From Clostridia bacterium (GTDB lineage: Bacteria > Bacillota > Clostridia > UMGS1810): DNA of 7,750 nucleotides. The notes below the pieces were generated by a model. The model did not search any database. It had not been told where the DNA came from and worked only from the letters and a program-made list of their open reading frames with translations. Both the position numbers and the translations under genes were made by a program. Positions 1 through 6,047 of this stretch are shown piece by piece. Location: NCBI GenBank assembly GCA_016293435.1, contig JAEDEG010000116.1:1-7750 (forward strand), in the 5' to 3' direction. Within the stretch, counting starts at the first letter, position 1. Every line of letters starts with the position of its first letter.

Positions 1-2
1 AG

Positions 3-98
3 CTTGAGTGGCGGTATGGATACATAGCTGTTATTGTGGTTGCTGCAGTTATAGCTGTTGCGGAAATCATATACTTTAAAAAGAAAAAATTTTTTTAA
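3..98 (+). CDS. C-terminal end of a membrane-anchored protein (partial)
   Basis: Frame 3 is open from the left edge to a TAA at 96-98 and gives 31 residues: LEWRYGY, then a hydrophobic stretch of about 18 residues (IAVIVVAAVIAVAEIIYF), then a KKKKFF tail. This is the usual shape of a C-terminal membrane anchor with a positively charged cytoplasmic stop-transfer tail, as seen at the end of many Clostridial surface or secreted proteins. The rest of the gene lies left of the window, so the function cannot be named. It does not resemble the C-terminus of KtrB/TrkH that one might expect upstream of ktrA. A terminator follows 37 bp downstream, which separates this gene from the potassium cluster. 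Confidence 0.6.
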   Translation, partial: LEWRYGYIAVIVVAAVIAVAEIIYFKKKKFF

Positions 99-134
99 AA
101 ACGAATTATTCATAATAATTATAACTAAATTAAG

Positions 135-177
135 ATGTCCCCCGCCTCTATAGGCGGCGGGTGACATTTAATTTTTT
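135..177 (+). terminator. Intrinsic terminator after the left-edge gene
   Basis: The arms ATGTC-C-CCCGCC (135-146) and GGCGGG-T-GACAT (156-167) pair over 11 bp with one C/T mismatch around a 9-nt loop. They are followed by a T-rich run (168-177, TTAATTTTTT). The strong GC core plus U-tract fits Rho-independent termination of the upstream transcript. Confidence 0.8.
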
Positions 178-205
178 CAGTGGGAGTTCAATCTCCCACT
201 GAAAA
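174..205. repeat. Perfect 13-bp inverted repeat, 6-nt loop
   Basis: TTTTCAGTGGGAG (174-186) and CTCCCACTGAAAA (193-205) are exact reverse complements around TTCAAT. The left arm uses the T-run of the preceding terminator. No T-tract follows the hairpin on either strand, so it is not an ordinary second terminator. It could be an mRNA-stabilising 5' structure for ktrA, an operator, or one end of a dispersed repeat. A further short GC hairpin (217-229, GCGGC-TTT-GCCGC) lies between it and the ktrA ribosome binding site. Confidence 0.7.
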
Positions 206-251
206 CGTTGAATGACGCGGCTTTGCCGCTTATTGAAAAATACAGAATGTT

Positions 252-256
252 AGGAG
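252..256 (+). promoter_or_regulatory. Ribosome binding site that fixes the ktrA start
   Basis: AGGAG at 252-256 stands 8 nt before ATG 265. The frame is open further upstream to a TTG at 208, but that stretch runs through the GCGGC/GCCGC hairpin, has no ribosome binding site, and would add 19 residues before the Rossmann glycine motif that normally begins about 8 residues in. Confidence 0.8.
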
Positions 257-264
257 AAATTACA

Positions 265-912
265 ATGAAATCCGTATTACTTGTGGGTCTTGGCAGATTT
301 GGAAGGCATATTGCTATGAAATTGGGAGAACTTAATCATCAAGTAATGGCAATAGATAAATGCGAGAATCGTGTTAACGCAGTTCTTCCTTATGTTACAA
401 ATGCACAGATAGGAGACAGTACCAACGAAGAATTTTTGGAATCGCTCGGCGTAGGTAACTATGATGTATGCATAGTTGCAATCGGAGGAGATTTTCAAAG
501 CTCACTGGAAACAACATCTCTTTTAAAGGAGCTTGGTGCAAAATTGGTTGTGTCAAGAGCCGAAAGAGATGTGCAGGCAAAATTTCTGCGGCGTAACGGT
601 GCCGACGAGGTTGTATATCCGGAAAAACAGATTGCTTCATGGACGGCAATACGCTATACTGCCGACCATATAATGGATTACATAGAGTTGGACGATGATT
701 ACGCTATTTTTGAAGTTACAATACCGGAAAACTGGATTGGGAAAACAATCGGTCAGGTTGATATACGCAAAAAATATAGAATCAATATAATGGCATTAAA
801 GAGCAGTGGAAAAATGAATCTTACTATTCATTCCGACACATTACTGCAAAACGGAGAAACAATGCTTGTTCTCGGAAACCACAAGGATATTCAAAAGTGC
901 TTCCGAATTTGA
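265..912 (+). CDS. ktrA: KtrA/TrkA-type potassium uptake regulatory subunit
   Basis: The 215-residue product is full length for the KtrA/KtrC family of soluble gating subunits, which form an octameric ring on the inner face of a KtrB/TrkH potassium channel. The N-terminal RCK Rossmann domain (about 1-125) shows the nucleotide-binding motif G8-L-G10-R-F-G13 and an acidic residue at the end of strand 2 (AID31). The conserved VAIGGDFQSSLETT and GADEVVYPEKQIA segments follow. The C-terminal RCK_C domain (about 135-215) is the region that binds c-di-AMP in characterised KtrA/KtrC proteins; that is family knowledge, and binding here is inferred. The start is ATG 265 with AGGAG 8 nt upstream. The 54-residue ORF begins 33 bp after the stop, and kdpDE follows on the same strand. 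No channel partner gene lies in the window, so it must be encoded elsewhere. Confidence 0.92.
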   Translation: MKSVLLVGLGRFGRHIAMKLGELNHQVMAIDKCENRVNAVLPYVTNAQIGDSTNEEFLESLGVGNYDVCIVAIGGDFQSSLETTSLLKELGAKLVVSRAERDVQAKFLRRNGADEVVYPEKQIASWTAIRYTADHIMDYIELDDDYAIFEVTIPENWIGKTIGQVDIRKKYRINIMALKSSGKMNLTIHSDTLLQNGETMLVLGNHKDIQKCFRI

Positions 913-945
913 TATGACATCAGAAAAGCCGTAGGAGATGATGTT

Positions 946-1110
946 ATGCGGGAAATTTTATTGGCTATAACGGTTATTGTGTTTATGTTTTTCGGAATTT
1001 TTATTGTGAGTAAGGCAGATAAGTTTTTTGCCGAAAATTATAAAGGTTTTGAAGATGATGAGAATGAGGAGAAAGACAATGATGATAGTGTGCAAAAGGA
1101 CGAAAATTAA
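946..1110 (+). CDS. Small single-pass membrane protein, 54 aa, unknown function
   Basis: ATG 946 is preceded by AGGAG (933-937) at 8 nt, and the frame runs 54 codons to TAA 1108-1110. Residues 4-21 (ILLAITVIVFMFFGIFIV) form one membrane helix. A short amphipathic stretch (SKADKFFAENYKGF) follows, then a very acidic tail with 13 Asp/Glu among the last 19 residues. It sits between ktrA (33 bp upstream) and kdpD (61 bp downstream), so it is probably cotranscribed with both. I do not recognise a named family. KdpF (about 29 aa, a stabiliser of the Kdp pump) is shorter and lacks the acidic tail. A role as a small partner of KtrA/KtrB or of the KdpD sensor is inference from position only. The good ribosome binding site, the compact spacing and the non-random composition make it a real gene rather than a chance ORF. 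Confidence 0.75.
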   Translation: MREILLAITVIVFMFFGIFIVSKADKFFAENYKGFEDDENEEKDNDDSVQKDEN

Positions 1111-1119
1111 GACTATTGA

Positions 1120-1148
1120 TTGCGGTAAGATAAAAAATACAGTATAAT
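1120..1148 (+). promoter_or_regulatory. Possible internal promoter for kdpDE
   Basis: TTGCGG (1120-1125), a 17-nt spacer and a perfect TATAAT (1143-1148) lie between the 54-aa gene and kdpD. The -35 matches consensus at only three positions. The predicted start near 1155 would leave a 5' leader of about 17 nt, with GAGGTGA (1156-1162) at its very beginning. It is plausible as a secondary promoter, but a chance match in A/T-rich DNA cannot be excluded. Confidence 0.35.
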
Positions 1149-1171
1149 TATTACTGAGGTGAATTTTTCAT

Positions 1172-3865
1172 ATGTCAAGACAGAATCCCGATGTACTTTT
1201 GAAAGCAATTCATGATGAAAATGAAAACAGTGCAAGAGGACATCTTAAAATATTTTTCGGTTATGCAGCTGGAGTCGGTAAAACATATGCTATGCTACAG
1301 GCTGCCCATACAGCCAAAGAGCAAGGCATTGACGTGGTTTTGGGATATATTGAACCCCATGAGCGTCCGCAAACCAAGGCTCTTGTTTCGGGATTGGAGC
1401 AAATACCGTGCAAAAAAATAAAGCACTCAAATATTGAGCTTTCGGAGCTTGATCTGGACGCAGTTCTTGAAAGAAAGCCACAGCTTGTTTTGGTTGACGA
1501 ATTTGCACACACAGACGCACCCGGAATGCGTCATACAAAAAGGTATCAGGACATTAAAGAGCTTTTGGCTGCCGGAATTGATGTATATACAACGGTAAAT
1601 GTTCAGCACATTGAGAGTCTTAACGATATTGTTGCAGCCATAACAGGTGTTACGGTAAGAGAAAGAATACCTGATGCTGCGTTTGACAAGGCGGATCAAG
1701 TTGAATTTGTGGATATAGAGCCGTCGGAGCTTTTGGACAGACTAAAAAGCGGCAATGTGTATAAAGAAACACAGGCAGACAGAGCAATGTTTAATTTCTT
1801 TACTCTTGACAACTTGATTGCATTAAGGGAAATTGCACTTCGCCGATGTGCGGACAGAATTAATATTATGAGCGAAAATGTTCGTATAAAAAACAACAGT
1901 GATTTTCATACGGATGAGCATATTTTGGTTTGTCTTTCCTCATCACCGTCAAACGCTAAAATTATACGAACGGCAGCAAGAATGGCAAATGCATTTAAAG
2001 GCATTCTAACAGCATTGTATGTGGAAACACCTGGTTTTGCTGCGGTAAGCGACGAGGATAAAAAAAGGCTGCGCCAGAGCATCCATCTTGCAGAACAGCT
2101 CGGTGCAAAAATCGAAACTGTTTACGGCGACGATGTACCGTACCAAATTGCAGAGTTTGCAAGGTTGTCCGGCGTTTCAAAAATTGTTATCGGTCGCAGT
2201 GCGTCGATAAAAAAGCATTTCTTTAATAAGCCAACATTAACAGAAAAGCTGATTACTCATGCTCCCAATATGGATATACACATTATTCCTGACAGCAATG
2301 ATATTGTGAAATACACAAAGATGAATTTTAAAAAGAATAAGGACTTTTCGCTTTCTCTGCGTGATTTGATGAAAAGCATAGGAATCCTTCTTGCAGCAAC
2401 ACTTATCGGATACTCTTTTTCGTGGCTTGGTTTTAAAGAAGCAAATATTGTAACCGTATATATTATGGCGGTTCTTGTTATTGCGGTTATTACAACGCGC
2501 AGATTGTACAGTATGGTTTCCTCCGTGGTAAGCGTACTGGTGTTTAACTTTTTCTTTACAGTGCCGAAGTTTACGTTTATGGCATATGATGACGGTTATC
2601 CCGTAACCTTTTTAATTATGCTCACAGTAGCCTTTGTTACAAGCAGTTTTGCAATAAAATTAAAAAACCATGCAAAGCAGGCGGCACATGCGGCATTCCG
2701 AACGAAAATCCTGTTTGACACCAATCAGCTGATTCAAAAGGCAAGCGGTACAAATGAAATTATTACCGCAACAGCAAATCAGCTTATAAAACTTCTCGGA
2801 AAGAACATTGTTATATATTGCTGTGAAAACAACAAACTCGGAAATCCGCATATATTTCGGGCAGACGGCGAGGCTTCGGAGGATGAATTAACAACAGATA
2901 ATGAAAAGGCTACTGCGCAGTGGGTTATGAAAAACAACAAGCACGCCGGAGCAACCACCGATACCCTTTCCGGTGCAAAATGTATGTATTTTGCAATAAG
3001 AGTAAATAGAAATGTCTACGGTGTAGTCGGTATTGATATGAACGACAGTGTGCTCGATTCCTTTGAAAACAGTGTGTTGTTATCCATATTGGGCGAGTGT
3101 GCGCTGGCTATGGAAAGCGAACAAAATGCCAAAGAAAAAGAAGCAGCGGCAATCCTTGCGAAAAATGAGCAGCTCCGTGCAAACCTTTTGCGTGCCATAT
3201 CGCACGACCTGCGTACTCCGCTTACATCAATTATGGGCAATGCGGACAATCTTCTGTCGAACGGCGCTTCTTTTGATGAGGAAACAAAGCATCTCATTTA
3301 TAAGGACATTTATGACGATTCTATGTGGCTTATTAACCTTGTTGAAAATCTTTTGTCCGTTACAAAGCTGGAGGACGGTCAGATGAAGCTTAACCTTTCG
3401 TTGGAGCTTATGGACGAAATTATAACCGAAGCGCTTCATCATATCAATAATAAGGGTGGTACGCATAAAATAAAGACCATAAATTCCGATGAAATTGCAC
3501 TTGTTAATGTTGACGCACGGTTGATTATTCAAGTGGTAATCAACTTGGTAGACAATGCGATTAAATATACGCCGGAGGGTTCGGAAATAGTTATTAAAAC
3601 GAAAGTAACCGGTAAAAATGTTGAGGTGTCTGTTGCGGATAACGGCTATGGTATACCGGATGAGAGCAAAAGCAAGGTGTTTGATATGTTTTTCAGCGGT
3701 GCAAATAGTATTGCTGACAGCAGAAGAAGCATCGGAATAGGACTGTCGCTGTGCAAATCTATTGTAACAGCCCATGGCGGCAAGATTTTTGTTTCGGACA
3801 ATAAGCCGCAAGGTGCTGTTTTCACTTTCACACTGCCCACAAAGGAGGTTAACCTGAATGAATAA
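1172..3865 (+). CDS. kdpD: KdpD potassium/osmotic sensor histidine kinase
   Basis: The 897-residue product matches full-length KdpD (about 890-900 aa). The order of domains is: N-terminal KdpD domain (about 20-230) with Walker A G30-YAAGVGKT38 and the Walker-B-like D109-EFAHTDAPG118; a universal-stress-protein (USP) domain (about 250-370); four clustered membrane helices (about 402-495); a GAF-like linker (about 520-650); a HisKA domain with the phospho-acceptor H678 in ISHDLRTPL; and an HATPase_c domain with the N box (NLVDNAIKYTPEG), G1 (ADNGYGIPD) and G2 (IGIGLSLC). It senses low potassium or osmotic stress and phosphorylates KdpE. The USP domain contains S256-S-S258, exactly 20 residues, then LTALY (279-283). 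This is one residue away from the SxS-X20-FTAxY motif linked to c-di-AMP binding in Staphylococcus aureus KdpD. GAGGTGA precedes ATG 1172 by 9 nt. All catalytic residues appear intact, and kdpFABC is absent nearby. Confidence 0.96.
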   Translation: MSRQNPDVLLKAIHDENENSARGHLKIFFGYAAGVGKTYAMLQAAHTAKEQGIDVVLGYIEPHERPQTKALVSGLEQIPCKKIKHSNIELSELDLDAVLERKPQLVLVDEFAHTDAPGMRHTKRYQDIKELLAAGIDVYTTVNVQHIESLNDIVAAITGVTVRERIPDAAFDKADQVEFVDIEPSELLDRLKSGNVYKETQADRAMFNFFTLDNLIALREIALRRCADRINIMSENVRIKNNSDFHTDEHILVCLSSSPSNAKIIRTAARMANAFKGILTALYVETPGFAAVSDEDKKRLRQSIHLAEQLGAKIETVYGDDVPYQIAEFARLSGVSKIVIGRSASIKKHFFNKPTLTEKLITHAPNMDIHIIPDSNDIVKYTKMNFKKNKDFSLSLRDLMKSIGILLAATLIGYSFSWLGFKEANIVTVYIMAVLVIAVITTRRLYSMVSSVVSVLVFNFFFTVPKFTFMAYDDGYPVTFLIMLTVAFVTSSFAIKLKNHAKQAAHAAFRTKILFDTNQLIQKASGTNEIITATANQLIKLLGKNIVIYCCENNKLGNPHIFRADGEASEDELTTDNEKATAQWVMKNNKHAGATTDTLSGAKCMYFAIRVNRNVYGVVGIDMNDSVLDSFENSVLLSILGECALAMESEQNAKEKEAAAILAKNEQLRANLLRAISHDLRTPLTSIMGNADNLLSNGASFDEETKHLIYKDIYDDSMWLINLVENLLSVTKLEDGQMKLNLSLELMDEIITEALHHINNKGGTHKIKTINSDEIALVNVDARLIIQVVINLVDNAIKYTPEGSEIVIKTKVTGKNVEVSVADNGYGIPDESKSKVFDMFFSGANSIADSRRSIGIGLSLCKSIVTAHGGKIFVSDNKPQGAVFTFTLPTKEVNLNE

Positions 3866-4559
3866 AACAACAATTTTGGTTGTTGAAGATGACACGCCCG
3901 TAAGAAACCTTATGACAACAACCTTAAAAACGCACGACTATAAATATTTAACCGCAAAGGACGGAGCAAGCGCCATAATGGAGGCATCATCTTATAATCC
4001 GGATATAATACTGCTTGATTTGGGACTTCCCGATATGGACGGAATTGATGTTATAAAGAAAATACGGACTTGGTCAAATTCACCCATCATAGTGATAAGC
4101 GCAAGAAGCGAAGACAGCGACAAGATTGAGGCACTTGACTGTGGTGCCGATGATTATCTAACAAAACCTTTTTCGGTTGAAGAGCTTTTGGCAAGACTTA
4201 GAGTGACGCAAAGACGGCTAAACTTTATTCAAACACAGGTGTTGTCAACTTCATCTGTATTTATTAACGGAAAGCTTAAAATCGATTATGCAGCCGGATG
4301 TGCATACTTAGATGATACCGAGCTTCATTTGACACCGATAGAATTTAAACTCTTAAGTCTGCTTTCAAAGAATGTGGGTAAGGTTTTAACGCACAAGTTT
4401 ATTACCGAAAACATCTGGGGAAGCAGCTGGGATAATGATGTTGGTTCCTTGCGTGTGTTTATGGCAACGCTTAGGAAAAAGATTGAGAAATCTCCTGATT
4501 CTCCGCAGTATATTCAAACACATGTGGGAGTAGGGTACAGAATGATAAAGGTTGAATAG
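3858..4559 (+). CDS. kdpE: KdpE response regulator, OmpR/PhoB type
   Basis: The 233-residue product has a receiver domain (about 3-120) with the acidic pair D11/D12, phospho-acceptor D54 (LLDLGLPDMDG), S81 and the conserved K103 (YLTKPF). A winged-helix DNA-binding domain follows (about 140-230), containing LTPIEFKLLSLLSKNVGKVLT and ending GVGYRM. It is the cognate partner of KdpD. The ATG lies inside the end of kdpD (8-bp overlap, ATGAATAA), with a strong AAGGAGG (3842-3848) 9 nt upstream, which indicates translational coupling. In the classic system it activates kdpFABC. Since no such genes are here, its targets may include the ktr genes or a distant kdp locus. No obvious terminator follows at once; only weak hairpins are seen after 4560. 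Confidence 0.95.
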   Translation: MNKTTILVVEDDTPVRNLMTTTLKTHDYKYLTAKDGASAIMEASSYNPDIILLDLGLPDMDGIDVIKKIRTWSNSPIIVISARSEDSDKIEALDCGADDYLTKPFSVEELLARLRVTQRRLNFIQTQVLSTSSVFINGKLKIDYAAGCAYLDDTELHLTPIEFKLLSLLSKNVGKVLTHKFITENIWGSSWDNDVGSLRVFMATLRKKIEKSPDSPQYIQTHVGVGYRMIKVE

Positions 4560-4570
4560 AATTAAAATAG

Positions 4571-4671
4571 TTCATTCGCCTTGCCAACTTATTATGAATC
4601 ATAAGCACCAAAAATGCAATTGTGGCATTTGGCTATTCCTTTGATTCGACAAGGTGTTAAATCCGAATGAA
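4571..4671. repeat. Structured intergenic stretch with outer inverted repeat
   Basis: TTCATTCG at 4571-4578 is matched by CGAATGAA ending at 4671, and CCTTG/CAAGG lie just inside both arms. Between them sit TTATGA-A-TCATAA (4592-4604) and AAATGC/GCATTT around AATTGTG (about 4612-4631). No ORF of note covers it. It may be the kdpE 3' untranslated region, a small MITE-like repeat, or coincidence in A/T-rich DNA. The 10-mer AGTTCATTCG at its left edge recurs near 5899. Confidence 0.35.
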
Positions 4672-4796
4672 TAAATGGCATTGGAATTCCATTATCCTTG
4701 ACGGGAGTATATCTACAGATGAAATATGGTAGTGCCGACTTGGTTATCAGGGAAAATATAGGAGAAGTATTTCAAAAAGTGATGGAGAAAATATAA
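4667..4796 (+). pseudogene. Probable C-terminal remnant of a MmcQ/YjbR-like gene
   Basis: From ATG 4667 the frame reads MNKWHWNSIILDGSISTDEI and then W and a stop (TAG 4730-4732). The pattern 'MNKxHWxxxxLDGxxxDEEI' is the typical C-terminal part of MmcQ/YjbR-family proteins, which usually continue 'xxIxxSYxLV'. In the next frame, immediately after, comes SADLVIRENIGEVFQKVMEKI to TAA 4794-4796, whose S-x-D-L-V-I fits that continuation after a frameshift and small deletion. The expected N-terminal part (about 80 residues) is absent upstream, where the frame is closed by TAA 4658-4660. I therefore read this as a decayed fragment. The match is from memory of the family pattern and is not proven. 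The remnant ends 1 nt before the GTG of the transporter gene. Confidence 0.45.
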
Positions 4797-4797
4797 A

Positions 4798-5670
4798 GTG
4801 AACACAAAGAAAATTGCAATAATATATGCGATACTCGCGGCGTCTTTATATGCAATCAATGTGCCGCTTTCTAAATTACTTCTGCAACACGCAGAGCCTA
4901 CAATGATGGCAGCATTTTTGTACCTCGGTGCAGGTGTTGGATTGTTTTTGTATGGATTAACTGAAAAATTCACAGGCAAGGAAACCAAGCGCGAACCCCT
5001 TACCCGAAAGGAATTGCCTTATACTATTGCGATGGTAGTGCTTGATATTGCCGCACCCATTCTTTTGATGCTCGGAATAAACGCCACAACTTCTGCAAAT
5101 GTATCGCTTTTGAATAACTTTGAGATTGTTGCAACTTCCATTATTGCGCTTGTGATATTCAAAGAGGTTATCTCTAAAAAGCTGTGGCTTGCAATTGCTT
5201 TGGTTACAGTTGCAAGTGCAATCTTAAGCTTTGAGGGTACAGGTGCTTTTGTGTTTAACAGCGGTTCTTTGTTTGTGCTTGGAGCGTGCCTTTGCTGGGG
5301 GTTTGAAAACAACTGCACCAAAATGATAAGCAATAAAAGCTCTGTTGAAATTGTGGTTATTAAAGGTACATTTTCAGGTCTCGGAAGTCTTGTTGTTGCA
5401 TTTTTGCTTGGTGAACAAATTCCTGATATTAAGTGGCTTTTATGCATATTACTTCTTGGTTTTGTGGCATATGGCCTGAGTATACATTTTTATATTATGG
5501 CGCAAAAGGATTTGGGAGCTGCAAAAACAAGTGCATATTATTCCATAGCACCATTCTTAGGCGTTATGTTTAGTATGCTTCTACTTCGTGAAAAGCCTGA
5601 AATTCAGTTTTATATTGCGCTCGTTATCATGATTGTGAGCACATATTTGATGGTGAAAGATACCATATAA
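4798..5670 (+). CDS. EamA/DMT-superfamily transporter
   Basis: The 290-residue product is nearly all membrane helix, with about ten segments in two five-helix EamA repeats. The first starts at IAIIYAILAASLYAINVPLSKLLL, and the second at GSLFVLGACLCWGFENNCTKMI. Each repeat ends with the family's acidic loop (VIFKEVISKK; LLLREKPEIQ). Members export or import small metabolites such as amino acids, nucleotide-related compounds or drugs. The substrate is not readable from sequence. GTG 4798 is the first possible start, since an in-frame TGA lies at 4780-4782, and TGGAGA about 9 nt upstream serves as ribosome binding site. The 238-bp gap from kdpE suggests a separate unit. The protein stops at ...YLMVKDTI, and a His-rich in-frame tract follows the stop (see 5671-5829), so this version is probably a truncated form. 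Confidence 0.88.
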   Translation: MNTKKIAIIYAILAASLYAINVPLSKLLLQHAEPTMMAAFLYLGAGVGLFLYGLTEKFTGKETKREPLTRKELPYTIAMVVLDIAAPILLMLGINATTSANVSLLNNFEIVATSIIALVIFKEVISKKLWLAIALVTVASAILSFEGTGAFVFNSGSLFVLGACLCWGFENNCTKMISNKSSVEIVVIKGTFSGLGSLVVAFLLGEQIPDIKWLLCILLLGFVAYGLSIHFYIMAQKDLGAAKTSAYYSIAPFLGVMFSMLLLREKPEIQFYIALVIMIVSTYLMVKDTI

Positions 5671-5829
5671 CTTTAGCATAATCACGAACATGAGTATATC
5701 CATACTCATGAGCACATGCATGGTAATATAGTGTATACCCGCAGCCATTACCATATACACTTGCATCTCCATGTGCATTATTTTGGTCATTTTATTTTAC
5801 AAATTTCCCAAAACAAATATTTTGAATAA
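5671..5829 (+). pseudogene. Severed histidine-rich tail of the EamA transporter
   Basis: In the same frame as the transporter, the stop TAA is followed by CTT, then TAG, then an open stretch to TAA 5827-5829. Codons 5677-5790 encode 14 His in 38 residues, for example HNHEHEYIHTHEHMHG and later SHYHIHLHLHVHYFGH. His falls on every second codon. Where it is missing, the codons are TAT (5695, 5734) and CGC (5740), each one transition from a His codon. CAT and CAC are mixed, so this is not a simple DNA repeat but looks like protein-level selection. TAA and TAG are each one substitution from GAA and CAG, giving DTI-E-L-Q-H as a likely ancestral junction. From memory, some Clostridial DMT transporters carry such His-rich C-terminal tails, which would be cytoplasmic and may bind Zn or Ni. 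Best reading: tail lost through two nonsense mutations, decaying since. Confidence 0.7.
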
Positions 5830-5834
5830 AATGT

Positions 5835-5863
5835 TTGACAAAACATAAATTTAATGGTATAAT
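5835..5863 (+). promoter_or_regulatory. Consensus sigma-A promoter with extended -10
   Basis: TTGACA (5835-5840), a 17-nt spacer and TATAAT (5858-5863) match consensus at all twelve positions, and TGG just before the -10 supplies an extended -10 element. Transcription should start near 5870. This strength is typical of stable-RNA genes. No convincing ORF follows, so the likely products are the downstream tRNA-Ser region and/or an unrecognised small RNA. Confidence 0.85.
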
Positions 5864-5869
5864 AACATA

Positions 5870-6047
5870 AGTTGCTTGTTTATCACAGTCGATTGTGCAG
5901 TTCATTCGTAATAATTGAATCTCCCGGTTGGCTCGGATTGCAAGCATCGGCAATATATGCTCACAGCTAAATCGAGAATTTAATAATCCTTTTGATATTT
6001 TAGGCTTTGTCAAATTCAAGGTTTTAACATATAAAAATTAAATATAC
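5870..6047 (+). other. 178-nt leader or candidate small RNA, no ORF
   Basis: This is the transcribed stretch between the strong promoter and the degenerate tRNA copy. Short local stems are visible: CACAG/TTGTG around TCGA (near 5884-5897), ATTGC/GCAAT (near 5938-5955) and AGCAT/ATGCT (near 5943-5961). I could not build the long near-continuous hairpin of 6S RNA or any other family I know. A 37-codon frame from TTG about 5922 lacks a ribosome binding site. It is called as a leader, with a small RNA possible. Confidence 0.3.

Noticed and set aside
208..264. Upstream TTG start for ktrA adding 19 residues
   Set aside because: No ribosome binding site, runs through a GC hairpin, and pushes the Rossmann glycine motif away from its usual place near the N-terminus.
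99..264. A c-di-AMP (ydaO-type) riboswitch before ktrA
   Set aside because: The family makes it likely a priori, but I see only a terminator and simple hairpins, not the conserved ydaO core.
3227..3895. Minus-strand 222-aa frame
   Set aside because: It lies wholly opposite kdpD/kdpE, has no family features, and kdpD is clearly coding.
4719..4796. 25-aa leader peptide just before the transporter
   Set aside because: Weak and distant ribosome binding site; better explained as the frameshifted end of the YjbR-like remnant.
5668..5676. Stop-codon reassignment joining the transporter to its His tail
   Set aside because: TAA, TAG and TGA act as ordinary stops in the other genes here (TAA in kdpD, TAG in kdpE and int, TGA in ktrA), so a variant code is not supported.
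5581..5790. Minus-strand Met/His-rich 69-aa frame
   Set aside because: It is the complement of the His-rich tail (CAT codons read as ATG on the other strand); no ribosome binding site.
5870..6047. 6S RNA or another known stable RNA
   Set aside because: I could not pair the two ends into the long hairpin with central bubble that 6S RNA needs.
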